Assembly: GCA_002433025.1 (NCBI GenBank)
Contig: DJGZ01000029.1
Location: forward strand, 16,381 to 80,380
Reading direction: 5' to 3'
DNA length: 64,000 nucleotides
Origin: Bacteroidales bacterium UBA5833
GTDB taxonomy: Bacteria; Bacteroidota; Bacteroidia; Bacteroidales; Lentimicrobiaceae
In this document: piece by piece, positions 36,508-45,596 of the stretch
How positions within the stretch are numbered: position 1 is the stretch's first letter
Layout of the letters: every line of letters starts with the position of its first letter
The notes under the pieces: model-generated
What the model saw: the letters and a program-made list of their open reading frames with translations, nothing else
Databases searched by the model: none
What the model was told of the DNA's origin: nothing
Translations under genes and position numbers: made by a program

Positions 36508-37836
36508 ATGAAAATCACTATAGTTGGAACAGGTTATGTCGGTCTTGTTACCGGAACCTGCTTCTCTGAAGTCGGGATCAATGTTGTGTGTATTGACATT
36601 GATCAGAAAAAAATCGACAATCTGAAAAAAGGCATCTCCCCGATTTACGAACCAGGGTTGGATGAAATGATTGCCAGGAATACCGAGAAAGGCAGGTTGC
36701 ATTTTTCAACCGATCTGCCCAGCTGTGTGAATGATTCGGACGTAATCTTTATTGCTGTAGGTACACCCCCGGATGAAGATGGCAGTGCCGATCTTAAATA
36801 TGTACTGGATGTTGCCAGGACTATTGGCCAGCATATGAATCAATACATTACGGTGGTTACCAAAAGCACCGTACCCGTGGGCACTGCTGCAAAAGTGCGG
36901 GCGGCAGTTCAGGAAGAACTTGATAAGCGTGAACTTGGAATTTCATTCGACGTCGCTTCTAATCCCGAGTTCCTCAAGGAAGGTGATGCCATCAATGATT
37001 TTATGAAACCCGACCGGATTGTTGTTGGGGTTGAATCTGAAAAGGCACAGGAAGTCATGGCCAGGCTCTATAAACCGTTTACCCTTAACGGGCACCCGGT
37101 TATTTTTATGGATGTTCCTTCTGCAGAAATGACAAAATATGCGGCAAATGCCATGCTTGCAACCAAGATCAGTTTTATGAACGACATCGCCAACCTTTGT
37201 GAAATCATGGGTGCCGATGTAAATATGGTCCGCAAAGGTATTGGCAGTGACACGAGAATCGGCAACAAATTTATTTACCCGGGCATCGGATATGGAGGTT
37301 CCTGCTTTCCAAAAGACGTAAAAGCATTAATAAAAACTGCTGATACCGTTGGTTACCCAATGCGGATTCTGAAAGCCGTGGAAGCAGTAAACGACGATCA
37401 GAAGTCATTGTTATTCAACAAATTCATGAACTTTTTCAAAGGGGATGTGAGAGGCAAAACCGTTGCCATCTGGGGCCTGTCATTTAAGCCACAGACCGAC
37501 GATATGCGCGAAGCCCCGTCACTGGTCATTATTGACCACCTGCTGAAACAAGGGTGCAGGGTAAAAGCATACGATCCGGTGGCCATGCATGAATCCAAAA
37601 GAAGGATCGGTGATGTGATTGAATACTGTAAAGACCCTTATGAAGCAACAATTGATTCGGATGCTTTGTTTCTGCTGACAGAATGGACAGAATTCAGGTA
37701 TCCGAACTGGGTAGTTATCAGAAAATTGATGAAAAATCCGGTTATCTTTGACGGACGCAACATTTATGATGCGGTTGAACTGAAGTCACTCGACTTTTCA
37801 TACTTCTGCGTTGGCGTTAACACAGAAAAGCCGTAA
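36508..37836 (+). CDS. ugd: UDP-glucose 6-dehydrogenase
   Basis: 442 residues. NAD-binding GTGYVGLVTGTCFSEVG at the start, VGTPPDEDGSADLKYV, and the catalytic region with KEGDAINDFMKPDRIVVG and GIGYGGSCFPKDVKAL (catalytic Cys of SCFPKD). Oxidises UDP-glucose to UDP-glucuronate in two NAD steps. Length typical. The next gene is a UDP-glucuronate decarboxylase, so the pair makes UDP-xylose or the 4-keto intermediate for surface polysaccharide. Confidence 0.95.
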   Translation: MKITIVGTGYVGLVTGTCFSEVGINVVCIDIDQKKIDNLKKGISPIYEPGLDEMIARNTEKGRLHFSTDLPSCVNDSDVIFIAVGTPPDEDGSADLKYVLDVARTIGQHMNQYITVVTKSTVPVGTAAKVRAAVQEELDKRELGISFDVASNPEFLKEGDAINDFMKPDRIVVGVESEKAQEVMARLYKPFTLNGHPVIFMDVPSAEMTKYAANAMLATKISFMNDIANLCEIMGADVNMVRKGIGSDTRIGNKFIYPGIGYGGSCFPKDVKALIKTADTVGYPMRILKAVEAVNDDQKSLLFNKFMNFFKGDVRGKTVAIWGLSFKPQTDDMREAPSLVIIDHLLKQGCRVKAYDPVAMHESKRRIGDVIEYCKDPYEATIDSDALFLLTEWTEFRYPNWVVIRKLMKNPVIFDGRNIYDAVELKSLDFSYFCVGVNTEKP

Positions 37837-37878
37837 TTCCGGTTTAATAATTCTTATTCAGGCGATAAAATTCATCAG

Positions 37879-38817
37879 ATGAGAAAGAAAATCCTGGTAA
37901 CAGGCGGCGCCGGATTCCTGGGGTCACATTTGTGCGAAAGGCTACTGAACGAAGGCAATGAAGTAGTTTGTCTCGACAACTATTTTACCGGACAAAAGTC
38001 AAATGTTGTCCATCTGCTTAACAATCCATATTTTGAATTGGTCAGGCATGATGTCACCATGCCCTTCTACATTGAAGTGGATGAAATATACAATCTTGCA
38101 TGCCCCGCGTCACCCATTCATTATCAGTTTAATCCCATCAAAACGGTAAAAACCTCCGTGATGGGCGCCATCAATATGCTGGGGCTGGCCAAGCGCATTA
38201 AGGCCAAAATCCTGCAGGCCTCAACCAGCGAAGTGTATGGGGATCCTCAGATTCATCCTCAAACTGAAAGTTACTGGGGACATGTTAACCCTATAGGTGA
38301 GCGTGCCTGTTACGACGAGGGAAAAAGGGCCGCAGAAACCCTTTTCGTGAACTATCACAAGCAAAACAATGTCAGAATCAAAATCATGCGGATTTTCAAC
38401 ACTTATGGCCCCCGCATGCACCCGAACGACGGAAGGGTAGTCTCGAATTTCATTGTTCAGGCGCTGAAAGGAGAAGATATAACCTTATACGGCGATGGAC
38501 AACAGACGAGGAGTTTCTGTTACTATTCAGATCTGATCGACGGCATGATCCGGCTGATGAACACAGGCGATGATTTCACCGGCCCGGTGAATGTCGGAAA
38601 CCCAAATGAATTCACAATTCGCGAACTGGCAGAAAAAATAATACAGCTTACCGGTTCCGGATCGAAGATTATTTCCCGGCCTCTGCCAAGCGATGACCCC
38701 ATGCAGCGGCAGCCCGACATCACCCTGGCCCGGCAAAAACTGAACTGGGAACCAAAAATTCAGCTTGACGAAGGATTGATGCATACGATAGAATATTTTA
38801 AAACCACTGTCAAATAA
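37879..38817 (+). CDS. uxs: UDP-glucuronate decarboxylase (UDP-xylose synthase), SDR
   Basis: 312 residues. Extended SDR: VTGGAGFLGSHLCERLL, DNYFTGQKSNV, AxxST region QASTSEVYGDPQ, YxxxK as RACYDEGKRAAET, then RIFNTYGPRMHPNDGRVVSNF. The RACYDEGKR sequence is the mark of UXS rather than of dTDP-glucose dehydratase. Converts UDP-glucuronate to UDP-xylose with recycled NAD. It follows ugd after 42 bases. Confidence 0.94.
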   Translation: MRKKILVTGGAGFLGSHLCERLLNEGNEVVCLDNYFTGQKSNVVHLLNNPYFELVRHDVTMPFYIEVDEIYNLACPASPIHYQFNPIKTVKTSVMGAINMLGLAKRIKAKILQASTSEVYGDPQIHPQTESYWGHVNPIGERACYDEGKRAAETLFVNYHKQNNVRIKIMRIFNTYGPRMHPNDGRVVSNFIVQALKGEDITLYGDGQQTRSFCYYSDLIDGMIRLMNTGDDFTGPVNVGNPNEFTIRELAEKIIQLTGSGSKIISRPLPSDDPMQRQPDITLARQKLNWEPKIQLDEGLMHTIEYFKTTVK

Positions 38818-38824
38818 GGTTTAT

Positions 38825-39682
38825 ATGAAGATACTGGTTACCGGGAGCAAAGGACAGTTGGGCAATGAGTTGCAGTTGCTGGCTGCCAAAAGACCTGATC
38901 CGGAGTTTATATTTACCGATTACCAGGAACTTGACATCACCAGCATAGATGCGGTGAATCGTTTTGTAAAGGAAGCGCGTCCTGACTGGATCATCAATTG
39001 TGCGGCATACACTTCTGTTGACAAAGCCGAAGCAGAGCCTGAGGCGGCGCAGCTACTCAACGCTGACGGGCCTGGCTACCTGGCCGCAGTTGCTGCATCC
39101 TGCGGGGCAAGATTATTGCATATTTCCACAGATTATGTTTTTGGCGGCCGGAATTACAGGCCTTACCGTGAAACCGACCCGGCAGCACCAAAAGGAGTGT
39201 ACGCGGAAAGCAAGGCCAGGGGTGAAATCAACGTAATGGAAGCAGCTCCGGATTCAATCATTGTCAGAACCTCCTGGCTTTATTCAGCCTACGGTCACAA
39301 TTTTGTAAAAACCATACTCCGTACCGGCAGGGAAAAGGGATTACTGAAAGTTGTCGCTGACCAGATCGGATCCCCCACCTGGGCGCATGATCTGGCAATT
39401 GCCATACTTAACCTTATCGACAAAAACGCAGATGGTGGTTTTTATCATTATTCAAATGAAGGGGTCTGCAGTTGGTATGATTTTGCCAGGACTATAATCG
39501 GACTCTCCGGAATTGCATGCAAAGTTGTCGCGACCGACACGCCCGGATATCCACTGCCTGCTCCGCGTCCTTATTATAGTGTACTTGACAAAAGCAAATA
39601 CACCGAAATCACGCACTGCGAAGTTCCATGGTGGTGCGACAGCCTGAAAAAATGCATAGCTTTGCTGAATGAACAGGGCTGA
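38825..39682 (+). CDS. rfbD: dTDP-4-dehydrorhamnose reductase
   Basis: 285 residues. SDR of the RmlD type: ILVTGSKGQLGNELQLLA, DITSIDAVNRFV, INCAAYTSVDKAEAEPE, ISTDYVFGG, YAESKARGE (YxxxK) and RTSWLYSAYGHNFVKT. Last step of dTDP-L-rhamnose synthesis. The partners RmlA, RmlB and RmlC are not in the window, which leaves open whether this is an orphan or a broader-specificity reductase. The stop overlaps the next gene by 14 bases. Confidence 0.92.
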   Translation: MKILVTGSKGQLGNELQLLAAKRPDPEFIFTDYQELDITSIDAVNRFVKEARPDWIINCAAYTSVDKAEAEPEAAQLLNADGPGYLAAVAASCGARLLHISTDYVFGGRNYRPYRETDPAAPKGVYAESKARGEINVMEAAPDSIIVRTSWLYSAYGHNFVKTILRTGREKGLLKVVADQIGSPTWAHDLAIAILNLIDKNADGGFYHYSNEGVCSWYDFARTIIGLSGIACKVVATDTPGYPLPAPRPYYSVLDKSKYTEITHCEVPWWCDSLKKCIALLNEQG

Positions 39683-40055
39683 ACTTAACAAACTGCATAC
39701 CCGCATTTTTGAAGCAGCATCAGAAGTCTACTCCGAACTCGGCCAGGGACTTGATGTTCAGATCTATCATACCTGTTTCCTCCATGAACTCAGATTGAAA
39801 GGCCTGCTGTTTAAACGGGATGTTGCATTTCCCGTTTATTATAAGGGCATCAAAACAAATAAAGAAATTATTGTTGACATACTTGTTGAAAATCAAGCGA
39901 TTGTGGAGATTCGTTCAGAACGGGAAATTTCACTGTTACAGCTGCACTCATTGCAATCGAAACTGAAAATTTCAGGCAAAAGAATGGGAATAATCATTAC
40001 CTTTAACGCTCCGGGAGTCGTTGAAGGTTACCGGAAAGTAATGAACAATTTATAG
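39669..40055 (+). CDS. GxxExxY-family protein with degenerate signature
   Basis: 128 residues, PD-(D/E)XK-like fold as in the GxxExxY family. The N-terminal helix (LHTRIFEAASEVYSELGQGL) and the DVAFPVYYKG, IIVDILVENQAIVEIRSERE strands are clear. The signature that usually reads G-x-x-E-x-x-Y is GLDVQIY, so the Glu is Val. The second usual lysine motif (VELKA-like) is VEIRSE. Catalysis is therefore doubtful. It overlaps rfbD by 14 bases and lies between sugar-nucleotide genes, a frequent position for the family; the function is unknown. Confidence 0.85.
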   Translation: MNRAELNKLHTRIFEAASEVYSELGQGLDVQIYHTCFLHELRLKGLLFKRDVAFPVYYKGIKTNKEIIVDILVENQAIVEIRSEREISLLQLHSLQSKLKISGKRMGIIITFNAPGVVEGYRKVMNNL

Positions 40056-40106
40056 CGAAATCAGGTTAGAGCAAACTGATTCAGGAACCGGAAAATCTGA
40101 CATTAT

Positions 40107-41852
40107 ATGACAATCAAAGAAGTAGACCCAAAGATTATCGAAAAAGCAAAAGTCTGGCTGGAAGAAGATTATGACCCCGACACAAGAAAATCGGTAAAGG
40201 AGATGATGAAAAATGACCCTGCAGAGCTTGTCGAAAGTTTTTACCGTGATCTTGAGTTTGGCACCGGCGGTTTACGTGGCATCATGGGTGTGGGGACCAA
40301 CCGTATGAACAAATACACGGTAGGCGCTGCAACCCAGGGTCTGGCCAATTACCTGAAAAAAGCGTTGATACATGAAAGTGAAATCAGGGCAGCGATTGCG
40401 TTTGACTCCCGCAACAATAGCGGGCTGTTCGCCGGAATCTCGGCTGAAGTGCTGGCCGCCAATGGCATTAAAGTATTTCTTTTTGATTCGCTCCGGCCCA
40501 CCCCCGAACTTTCATTTGCCGTCCGTTATCTTAAGTGCCATACAGGCATTGTTGTTACGGCCTCGCACAACCCTAAAGAATATAACGGCTATAAAGTCTA
40601 CTGGAGTGATGGCGGACAACTGGTACCTCCTCATGATAAGAATGTGATTGCCGAAGTGCAAAAGATTGAGTCTGTCAGGGATATAAAGTTTTCAGGCCAT
40701 TCTGAAAATATTGTCACCATTGGCGAAGACATTGACAAGGAATACATCAGCACCCTTGTTTCCTTATCGATCTCACCCGATATAATCAAACGGCAAAGCG
40801 ATATGAAAATCGTTTACACGCCGATTCACGGAACAGGTTATAAACTTGTTCCGGAAGCATTGAAAGCATTTGGTTTTACTAACATTCAAACGGTTAAGGA
40901 ACAGCTTACGCCTGACGGAAATTTTCCAACAGTTGTATCCCCGAATCCGGAAGAAAAGGCAGCACTCGAGCTTGCATTGAAACTGGCTAAAAAAGTAAAT
41001 GCTGACCTGATTCTTGCCACGGATCCTGACGGAGACCGCGTTGGCGTCGGAGTAAAAGACAACAATGACAATTACATACTTCTGAATGGGAACCAATCCG
41101 CATCCCTACTGATTTATTACCTGATCCGTCAGTGGAAGATTAAAGGAAAACTTACCGGAAAAGAGTTTATCGCGAAAACAATTGTAACATCCGAATTGCT
41201 GAAGGACATTGCAGTCAGCCACGGAGTTGAATCGTACGATGTACTAACCGGCTTCAAATATATTGCTGAAATCATCCGCAGGTTTGAAGGTCAGAAAAAA
41301 TTTATCGGAGGCGGAGAGGAAAGTTACGGTTACCTTGTCGGAGATTTTGTGCGTGACAAAGATGCGGTTGCGGCCTGCGCCCTTCTTGCGGAAACAGCTG
41401 CCTGGGCGCGCAATATGGGTATGTCGATGTATGAAATGCTTATCAATATATATCAGGAGTATGGCTTCTACCTCGAAGATTTAATTTCAATCACTAAAAA
41501 AGGCAAATCAGGGGCAGAAGAGATTCAGGCGATGATGGATGGATACCGGAATTCGCCACCCCGTGAAATCAACAGCATTCCCGTTGAGATAATCAAAGAT
41601 TACAAACTTCAGAAAGAGTTCAACCTCATTTCAGGAGATGAAAAACCTATTGAACTCCCCAAATCAGATGTACTTCAGTTTTTCCTGAAGGGTGGCAGCA
41701 AAATAACAGTGCGTCCTTCAGGTACTGAGCCTAAAATCAAGTTTTACTTTGGCGTAAAGGGTCAATTGCCTGACAAATCACAATTTAACGAAGTAAATAC
41801 CAGAATGCGGGCACGGCTCGAAGAGATGATTGCTGCCATGAAACTCAAATGA
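40107..41852 (+). CDS. Phosphoglucomutase/phosphomannomutase (PgcA-like, alpha-D-phosphohexomutase)
   Basis: 581 residues. Four-domain phosphohexomutase: active serine in VVTASHNPKEYNG, metal loop DPDGDRVGVGV, sugar-binding GGGEESYG, and C-terminal RPSGTEPKIKFY phosphate loop. Longer than ManB (about 460), and similar to the PGM/PMM type of Gram-positive PgcA. Interconverts glucose-6-phosphate and glucose-1-phosphate (and perhaps the mannose pair), feeding UDP-glucose and so ugd. A bidirectional terminator follows after 18 bases. Confidence 0.92.
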   Translation: MTIKEVDPKIIEKAKVWLEEDYDPDTRKSVKEMMKNDPAELVESFYRDLEFGTGGLRGIMGVGTNRMNKYTVGAATQGLANYLKKALIHESEIRAAIAFDSRNNSGLFAGISAEVLAANGIKVFLFDSLRPTPELSFAVRYLKCHTGIVVTASHNPKEYNGYKVYWSDGGQLVPPHDKNVIAEVQKIESVRDIKFSGHSENIVTIGEDIDKEYISTLVSLSISPDIIKRQSDMKIVYTPIHGTGYKLVPEALKAFGFTNIQTVKEQLTPDGNFPTVVSPNPEEKAALELALKLAKKVNADLILATDPDGDRVGVGVKDNNDNYILLNGNQSASLLIYYLIRQWKIKGKLTGKEFIAKTIVTSELLKDIAVSHGVESYDVLTGFKYIAEIIRRFEGQKKFIGGGEESYGYLVGDFVRDKDAVAACALLAETAAWARNMGMSMYEMLINIYQEYGFYLEDLISITKKGKSGAEEIQAMMDGYRNSPPREINSIPVEIIKDYKLQKEFNLISGDEKPIELPKSDVLQFFLKGGSKITVRPSGTEPKIKFYFGVKGQLPDKSQFNEVNTRMRARLEEMIAAMKLK

Positions 41853-41870
41853 TTATTTCGGATTCAGCTA

Positions 41871-41907
41871 AAAATTAAAGGCGACCGTTGAGATCGCCTT
41901 TAATTTT
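41871..41907. terminator. Bidirectional terminator between pgm and arcB
   Basis: Perfect 14-base stem (AAAATTAAAGGCGA at 41871-41884 and its complement 41894-41907), 9-base loop. The A/T-rich ends give a U-run in both directions. It separates two convergent genes. Confidence 0.88.
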
Positions 41908-41925
41908 ATCCACAGAGATCGGATA

Positions 41926-42927
41926 TCAGCAACCCAGGGTTGCTACCATTACAGCCTTTATGGTATGCAGCCTGTTTTCGGCTTCGTCGAACACCACCGA
42001 CATTGGTGACTCGAACACATCTTCACTTACTTCCATCGCTTCCAGTCCATACTTCCGGAAAACATCCTCACCAATAACAGTTTCGCGGTTGTGGAATGCA
42101 GGCAGGCAATGCAGGAATTTTACGTTGGGGTTACCCGTTTTCTTAACAACATCCATATTCACCTGGTAGGGGCTCAACAGCTTGATACGCTCAGCCCAGA
42201 CTTCGGCTGGTTCGCCCATAGATACCCATACGTCGGTGTATAGAAAGTCCACGCCTTTAACCCCTTCTTCAACCGATTCGGTGAGCGTGATTTTTGCTCC
42301 GGTTTCTTTGGCAATCCCGCGACAGGTAGCTACCAATTCTTCATCGGGCCAGCAAGCCCTGGGCGCTGCAGCCCTGAAATCCATACCCATTTTGGCAGCA
42401 CCTACCATCAGTGAATTGCCCATATTATTCCGGGCGTCGCCCAGGTAACAGAAGGCAACCTGATGTAAAGGCTTATCGGAGTGTTCCATCATTGTCAGGA
42501 AATCCGCCAGTATCTGAGTAGGATGGAATTCGGTAGTTAATCCGTTCCAAACAGGGACACCGGCATACTTGCCTAACTCCTCAACAATATGCTGGCCATA
42601 GCCACGGTACTCTATACCGTCATACATCCGCCCCAGCACACGGGCAGTATCTTTCATAGACTCTTTCTTACCCATTTGTGAACCTGAAGGTCCGAGATAA
42701 GTAACATGCGCTCCCTGATCAAGGGCGGCAACTTCAAACGCACAACGGGTGCGGGTTGAATCTTTTTCGAAAAGAAGCACAATGTTCTTTCCTTTCAGCC
42801 GCTGCTGCTCGGTTCCGGCATATTTAGCCTTCTTGAGGTCTACTGACAACTGCAATAAATGCTTAATTTCCTGAGGAGTAAAATCCAAAAGTTTCAGGAA
42901 GTTTCTGTTTCTGAGATTAAATGCCAT
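41926..42927 (-). CDS. arcB: Ornithine carbamoyltransferase
   Basis: 333 residues. Carbamoyl-phosphate site STRTRCAFEVA, then MGKKESMKDTARVL, HPTQILADFLTM, and ornithine site FLHCLPAFHN. The same length class as E. coli ArgI/ArgF (334) and ArcB. Because it precedes carbamate kinase by 33 bases with no arginine-synthesis genes near, it is called arcB: citrulline + phosphate gives ornithine + carbamoyl phosphate. The anabolic direction cannot be ruled out. arcA (arginine deiminase) is not in the window. Confidence 0.9.
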   Translation of the reverse strand: MAFNLRNRNFLKLLDFTPQEIKHLLQLSVDLKKAKYAGTEQQRLKGKNIVLLFEKDSTRTRCAFEVAALDQGAHVTYLGPSGSQMGKKESMKDTARVLGRMYDGIEYRGYGQHIVEELGKYAGVPVWNGLTTEFHPTQILADFLTMMEHSDKPLHQVAFCYLGDARNNMGNSLMVGAAKMGMDFRAAAPRACWPDEELVATCRGIAKETGAKITLTESVEEGVKGVDFLYTDVWVSMGEPAEVWAERIKLLSPYQVNMDVVKKTGNPNVKFLHCLPAFHNRETVIGEDVFRKYGLEAMEVSEDVFESPMSVVFDEAENRLHTIKAVMVATLGC

Positions 42928-42960
42928 GTTATAATTGTTTTAATGGTTTCCAAATAGTGA

Positions 42961-43905
42961 TTAAACGATAACGATCCGGGTTCCGCCATTATCAATACCA
43001 AGTTTATCCGTGCTTGTAATGATGGCATCCTTACCGCTTCCCTCCACAAAGGTTATAGCAGCCCTGATTTTGGGCGCCATACTGCCTTCTGCAAACTGCC
43101 CCTCTTCAAGATAGCGTTTGGCTTCTGCAATCGTCATGCGATCGAGCTCTTTCTGCTGCGGAGTATTGAAATTAATACAGACTTTAGGCACATCGGTCAG
43201 AATGAAAAACTTGTCAGCTCTGATGTGCACTGCAAGCAGGGACGAAGCAAGATCCTTGTCAATTACGGCATCAATCCCCTGCAACTTATTTTCTTCAACA
43301 TAAAATGCAGGAATTCCGCCTCCACCAACAGCAATAACGATCTGCCCTGCGCGTGCAAGCGATTCAATTGACTTCTGATTGCTGATTACCAATGGCTTGG
43401 GACTGGCAACAACTTTACGGTAGCCCCTGCCACGAGGGTCGGCCGCAAATTTGGCTCCCGTTTCTTCTGTTATCCTTTCAGACTCTTCTTTTGTGTAATA
43501 AGGTCCAACTGGCTTGGTCGGATTATTAAACGCAGGGTCGTCCTTATCTACCAAAACCTGGGTTATGATGGAAATAATATCTCTGTCCAGATCATTGGCC
43601 ATCATTACGTTTCGCAACTGCTGCTCAATTATATAACCAATAAATCCCTGCGAATATGCAACCGCAATGTCCAGTGGCATGTCCGGCAACCCATACAATT
43701 TATGCCCGGCGGTATTGGCAAGCAGAATATTTCCCACCTGTGGCCCGTTACCGTGTGTAATTACTAAATTATAATTTGACCGGATAAGCGTTAACAGCCG
43801 CTCTGCTGTTTCGTACACATTTGTCTCCTGATCATCAATTGTTCCTTTCTGGTCACTCCTGAGCAACGCATTGCCTCCCAGGGCCACTACAGCTAATTTC
43901 TTCAT
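42961..43905 (-). CDS. arcC: Carbamate kinase
   Basis: 314 residues. Amino-acid-kinase fold: VVALGGNALLRSD at the start, ITHGNGPQVGNILLAN, PVGPYYTKEES, VVASPKPL, IAVGGGGIPAF, and IDKDLASSLLAVHIRADKF. Converts carbamoyl phosphate + ADP to ATP, ammonia and CO2. First gene of the pair, driven by a promoter at 43931-43961; arcB follows after 33 bases. It gives ATP from citrulline breakdown. Confidence 0.95.
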   Translation of the reverse strand: MKKLAVVALGGNALLRSDQKGTIDDQETNVYETAERLLTLIRSNYNLVITHGNGPQVGNILLANTAGHKLYGLPDMPLDIAVAYSQGFIGYIIEQQLRNVMMANDLDRDIISIITQVLVDKDDPAFNNPTKPVGPYYTKEESERITEETGAKFAADPRGRGYRKVVASPKPLVISNQKSIESLARAGQIVIAVGGGGIPAFYVEENKLQGIDAVIDKDLASSLLAVHIRADKFFILTDVPKVCINFNTPQQKELDRMTIAEAKRYLEEGQFAEGSMAPKIRAAITFVEGSGKDAIITSTDKLGIDNGGTRIVIV

Positions 43906-43930
43906 AAAAGTCTGGTTGGTTAATTTTGGA

Positions 43931-43961
43931 CAAAAGTAAATACTTTTTAATGATTGGCAAG
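43931..43961 (-). promoter_or_regulatory. Promoter of arcC-arcB
   Basis: Minus strand: CTTG (plus 43958-43961), 19-base spacer, TACTTTTG (plus 43931-43938), about 25 bases from the ATG at 43905. Confidence 0.7.
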
Positions 43962-44108
43962 CCCCCGAATTTTATCTAAAGCTAACTAAATTAAATCGTT
44001 AAATCTAGATATCTTATAAAACCGATTTTGATAAACGGTCTGCATCCAGAAAATCATTGCCGAATATAGGAGAGTTTCCGGCAACCTGCTACACGTCAAA
44101 CCAATCCG

Positions 44109-44116
44109 TAACTTTG
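44109..44116 (+). promoter_or_regulatory. Promoter -7 box touching the EamA transporter start
   Basis: TAACTTTG ends 4 bases before the ATG at 44121, so transcription starting 4-7 bases after the box would give a leaderless mRNA, or ATG 44145 is the true start. Confidence 0.5.
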
Positions 44117-44120
44117 TAAA

Positions 44121-45014
44121 ATGAAAACCAGCAATAAATCCCTGATGTTCGCACTTATGGCAGTCCTCTTCTGGTCTACCATCGGTTCAGCTTTCAAGCT
44201 GACACTGAATTACCTGAACTTTGTCCAGGTTTTGTTTTTTACCAGCTTTGTCGCTGTGATTTTCCTGGCGCTGACGCTTACGATTAGCGGAAAGATGAGA
44301 AATATTTTCTGCCTCAGCAAAAAGTATATCGGAATGTCTGCAATCATGGGATTTCTTAATCCATTTGCCTATTACCTTATACTTCTGAAAGCTTACTCCA
44401 TTCTCCAGGCCCAGGAGGCAGTAGTATTAAACTATATCTGGCCTATGATTCTGGTGTTACTGTCCATCCCATTCCTCCGTCAGAAGATCTCCTTAATAAG
44501 TTTCCTGGCATTGCTGATCAGTTTTTCCGGAATATTTGTAATTGCTACCGAAGGACGGATTATGACAATGCGCTTTTCTCATCCTGCCGGGGTGGCACTT
44601 GCTTTGGTCAGCGCTTTTTTCTGGGCATCATACTGGTTGCTCAATCTGAAGGATAAGCGGGAAGAGACTGAAAAACTGTTTATGAATTTCGCTTTTGGAT
44701 TTCTTTATATTCTTATTTATATTCTCTCTACCAACAATCTTGTACTGCCAGGTATAAAAGGTATAATCGGGACTGTTTATATCGGTTTGTTTGAAATGGG
44801 GATCACCTTTGTACTCTGGCTGAAAGCCCTGAAATACGCCGAAAACACAGCAAGGGTGAGCAATCTCGTATACCTCTCCCCTTTTCTGTCACTTATTTGT
44901 GTTTCGGTATTTGTAGGCGAAAAGATCCTGATCTCCACAATAGCAGGCCTTATTCTGATTATTGGAGGAATATTGATCCAGCACTTTATTGGAAAAACCG
45001 CGAAAGCTATCTAG
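44121..45014 (+). CDS. EamA-family drug/metabolite transporter
   Basis: 297 residues, ten hydrophobic spans in two EamA repeats. Repeat 1 begins MFALMAVLFWSTIGSAFKL; repeat 2 around ALALVSAFFWASYWLLNL. Inner-membrane exporter or importer of unknown metabolite; family members are often nucleotide-sugar or amino-acid carriers. The ATG at 44121 is close to a -7 box; ATG 44145 is possible. Its end overlaps the convergent receiver gene by 4 bases. Confidence 0.85.
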   Translation: MKTSNKSLMFALMAVLFWSTIGSAFKLTLNYLNFVQVLFFTSFVAVIFLALTLTISGKMRNIFCLSKKYIGMSAIMGFLNPFAYYLILLKAYSILQAQEAVVLNYIWPMILVLLSIPFLRQKISLISFLALLISFSGIFVIATEGRIMTMRFSHPAGVALALVSAFFWASYWLLNLKDKREETEKLFMNFAFGFLYILIYILSTNNLVLPGIKGIIGTVYIGLFEMGITFVLWLKALKYAENTARVSNLVYLSPFLSLICVSVFVGEKILISTIAGLILIIGGILIQHFIGKTAKAI

Positions 45015-45418
45015 AGATACCTGCTGATCGTCCTTAGCAATTCTGATGGCCTGATGGGTTTAGAAAGGTAGTCGTCACAGCCTGCGGCTTTACTTTTCTC
45101 CTTCTCACCCTTCATTGCATAAGCAGTTTGAGCAATAACGGGCAATTCCGGCCTGATCTTTTTTAACTCGACAGTTACCAGATAGCCGTCCATTCCGTCA
45201 AGCTGGACATCCATCAGGACAAGATCAATTTTAACATCTCCTGAGACCAGTTTCAATGCATCTTCACCCGATCTGGCCCATAGGATTTCAGCACCAGATT
45301 TACGCAGCGTAGCCGCCAGAAACTGATAATTCGATTCAACATCTTCAACAATTAATATCGTTTTATCCTTCCAAAGTCCCAGCGTCGCCGCGATGTTATC
45401 AACAATTACTTTTTCCAT
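45011..45418 (-). CDS. Stand-alone receiver (REC) domain protein
   Basis: 135 residues. Acidic pair in ILIVEDVESNYQ, phospho-acceptor Asp70 in VLMDVQLDG, and the conserved lysine in KPIRPSELL. No output domain. The alpha4-beta5 region (PVIAQTAYAMKGEKEKSKAA) is very close to that of the REC domain of the hybrid kinase at 6097-9033 (PVIAQTAFAMAGERERSEEA), so they may share a partner or origin. Promoter box on the minus strand at 45520-45527, leaving a leader of about 95 bases. Confidence 0.9.
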   Translation of the reverse strand: MEKVIVDNIAATLGLWKDKTILIVEDVESNYQFLAATLRKSGAEILWARSGEDALKLVSGDVKIDLVLMDVQLDGMDGYLVTVELKKIRPELPVIAQTAYAMKGEKEKSKAAGCDDYLSKPIRPSELLRTISRYL

Positions 45419-45519
45419 TCCCGGAAATCTTAATTAAAAAATATCATACAGCGATTCGGTTTCTGCATTCAGGTATGAGGAGTCACAAAAGAAATACAGA
45501 AATAATCTATATCTACTCG

Positions 45520-45527
45520 CAAAGTTA
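45520..45527 (-). promoter_or_regulatory. Promoter -7 box of the receiver gene
   Basis: Minus strand TAACTTTG, about 100 bases before the ATG at 45418. Confidence 0.45.
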
Positions 45528-45596
45528 CAACAATTTATCCGGAATTATAACATGTAAAAATGACGGGTTAAACATGTCATCTGATGTAAGCTAACC

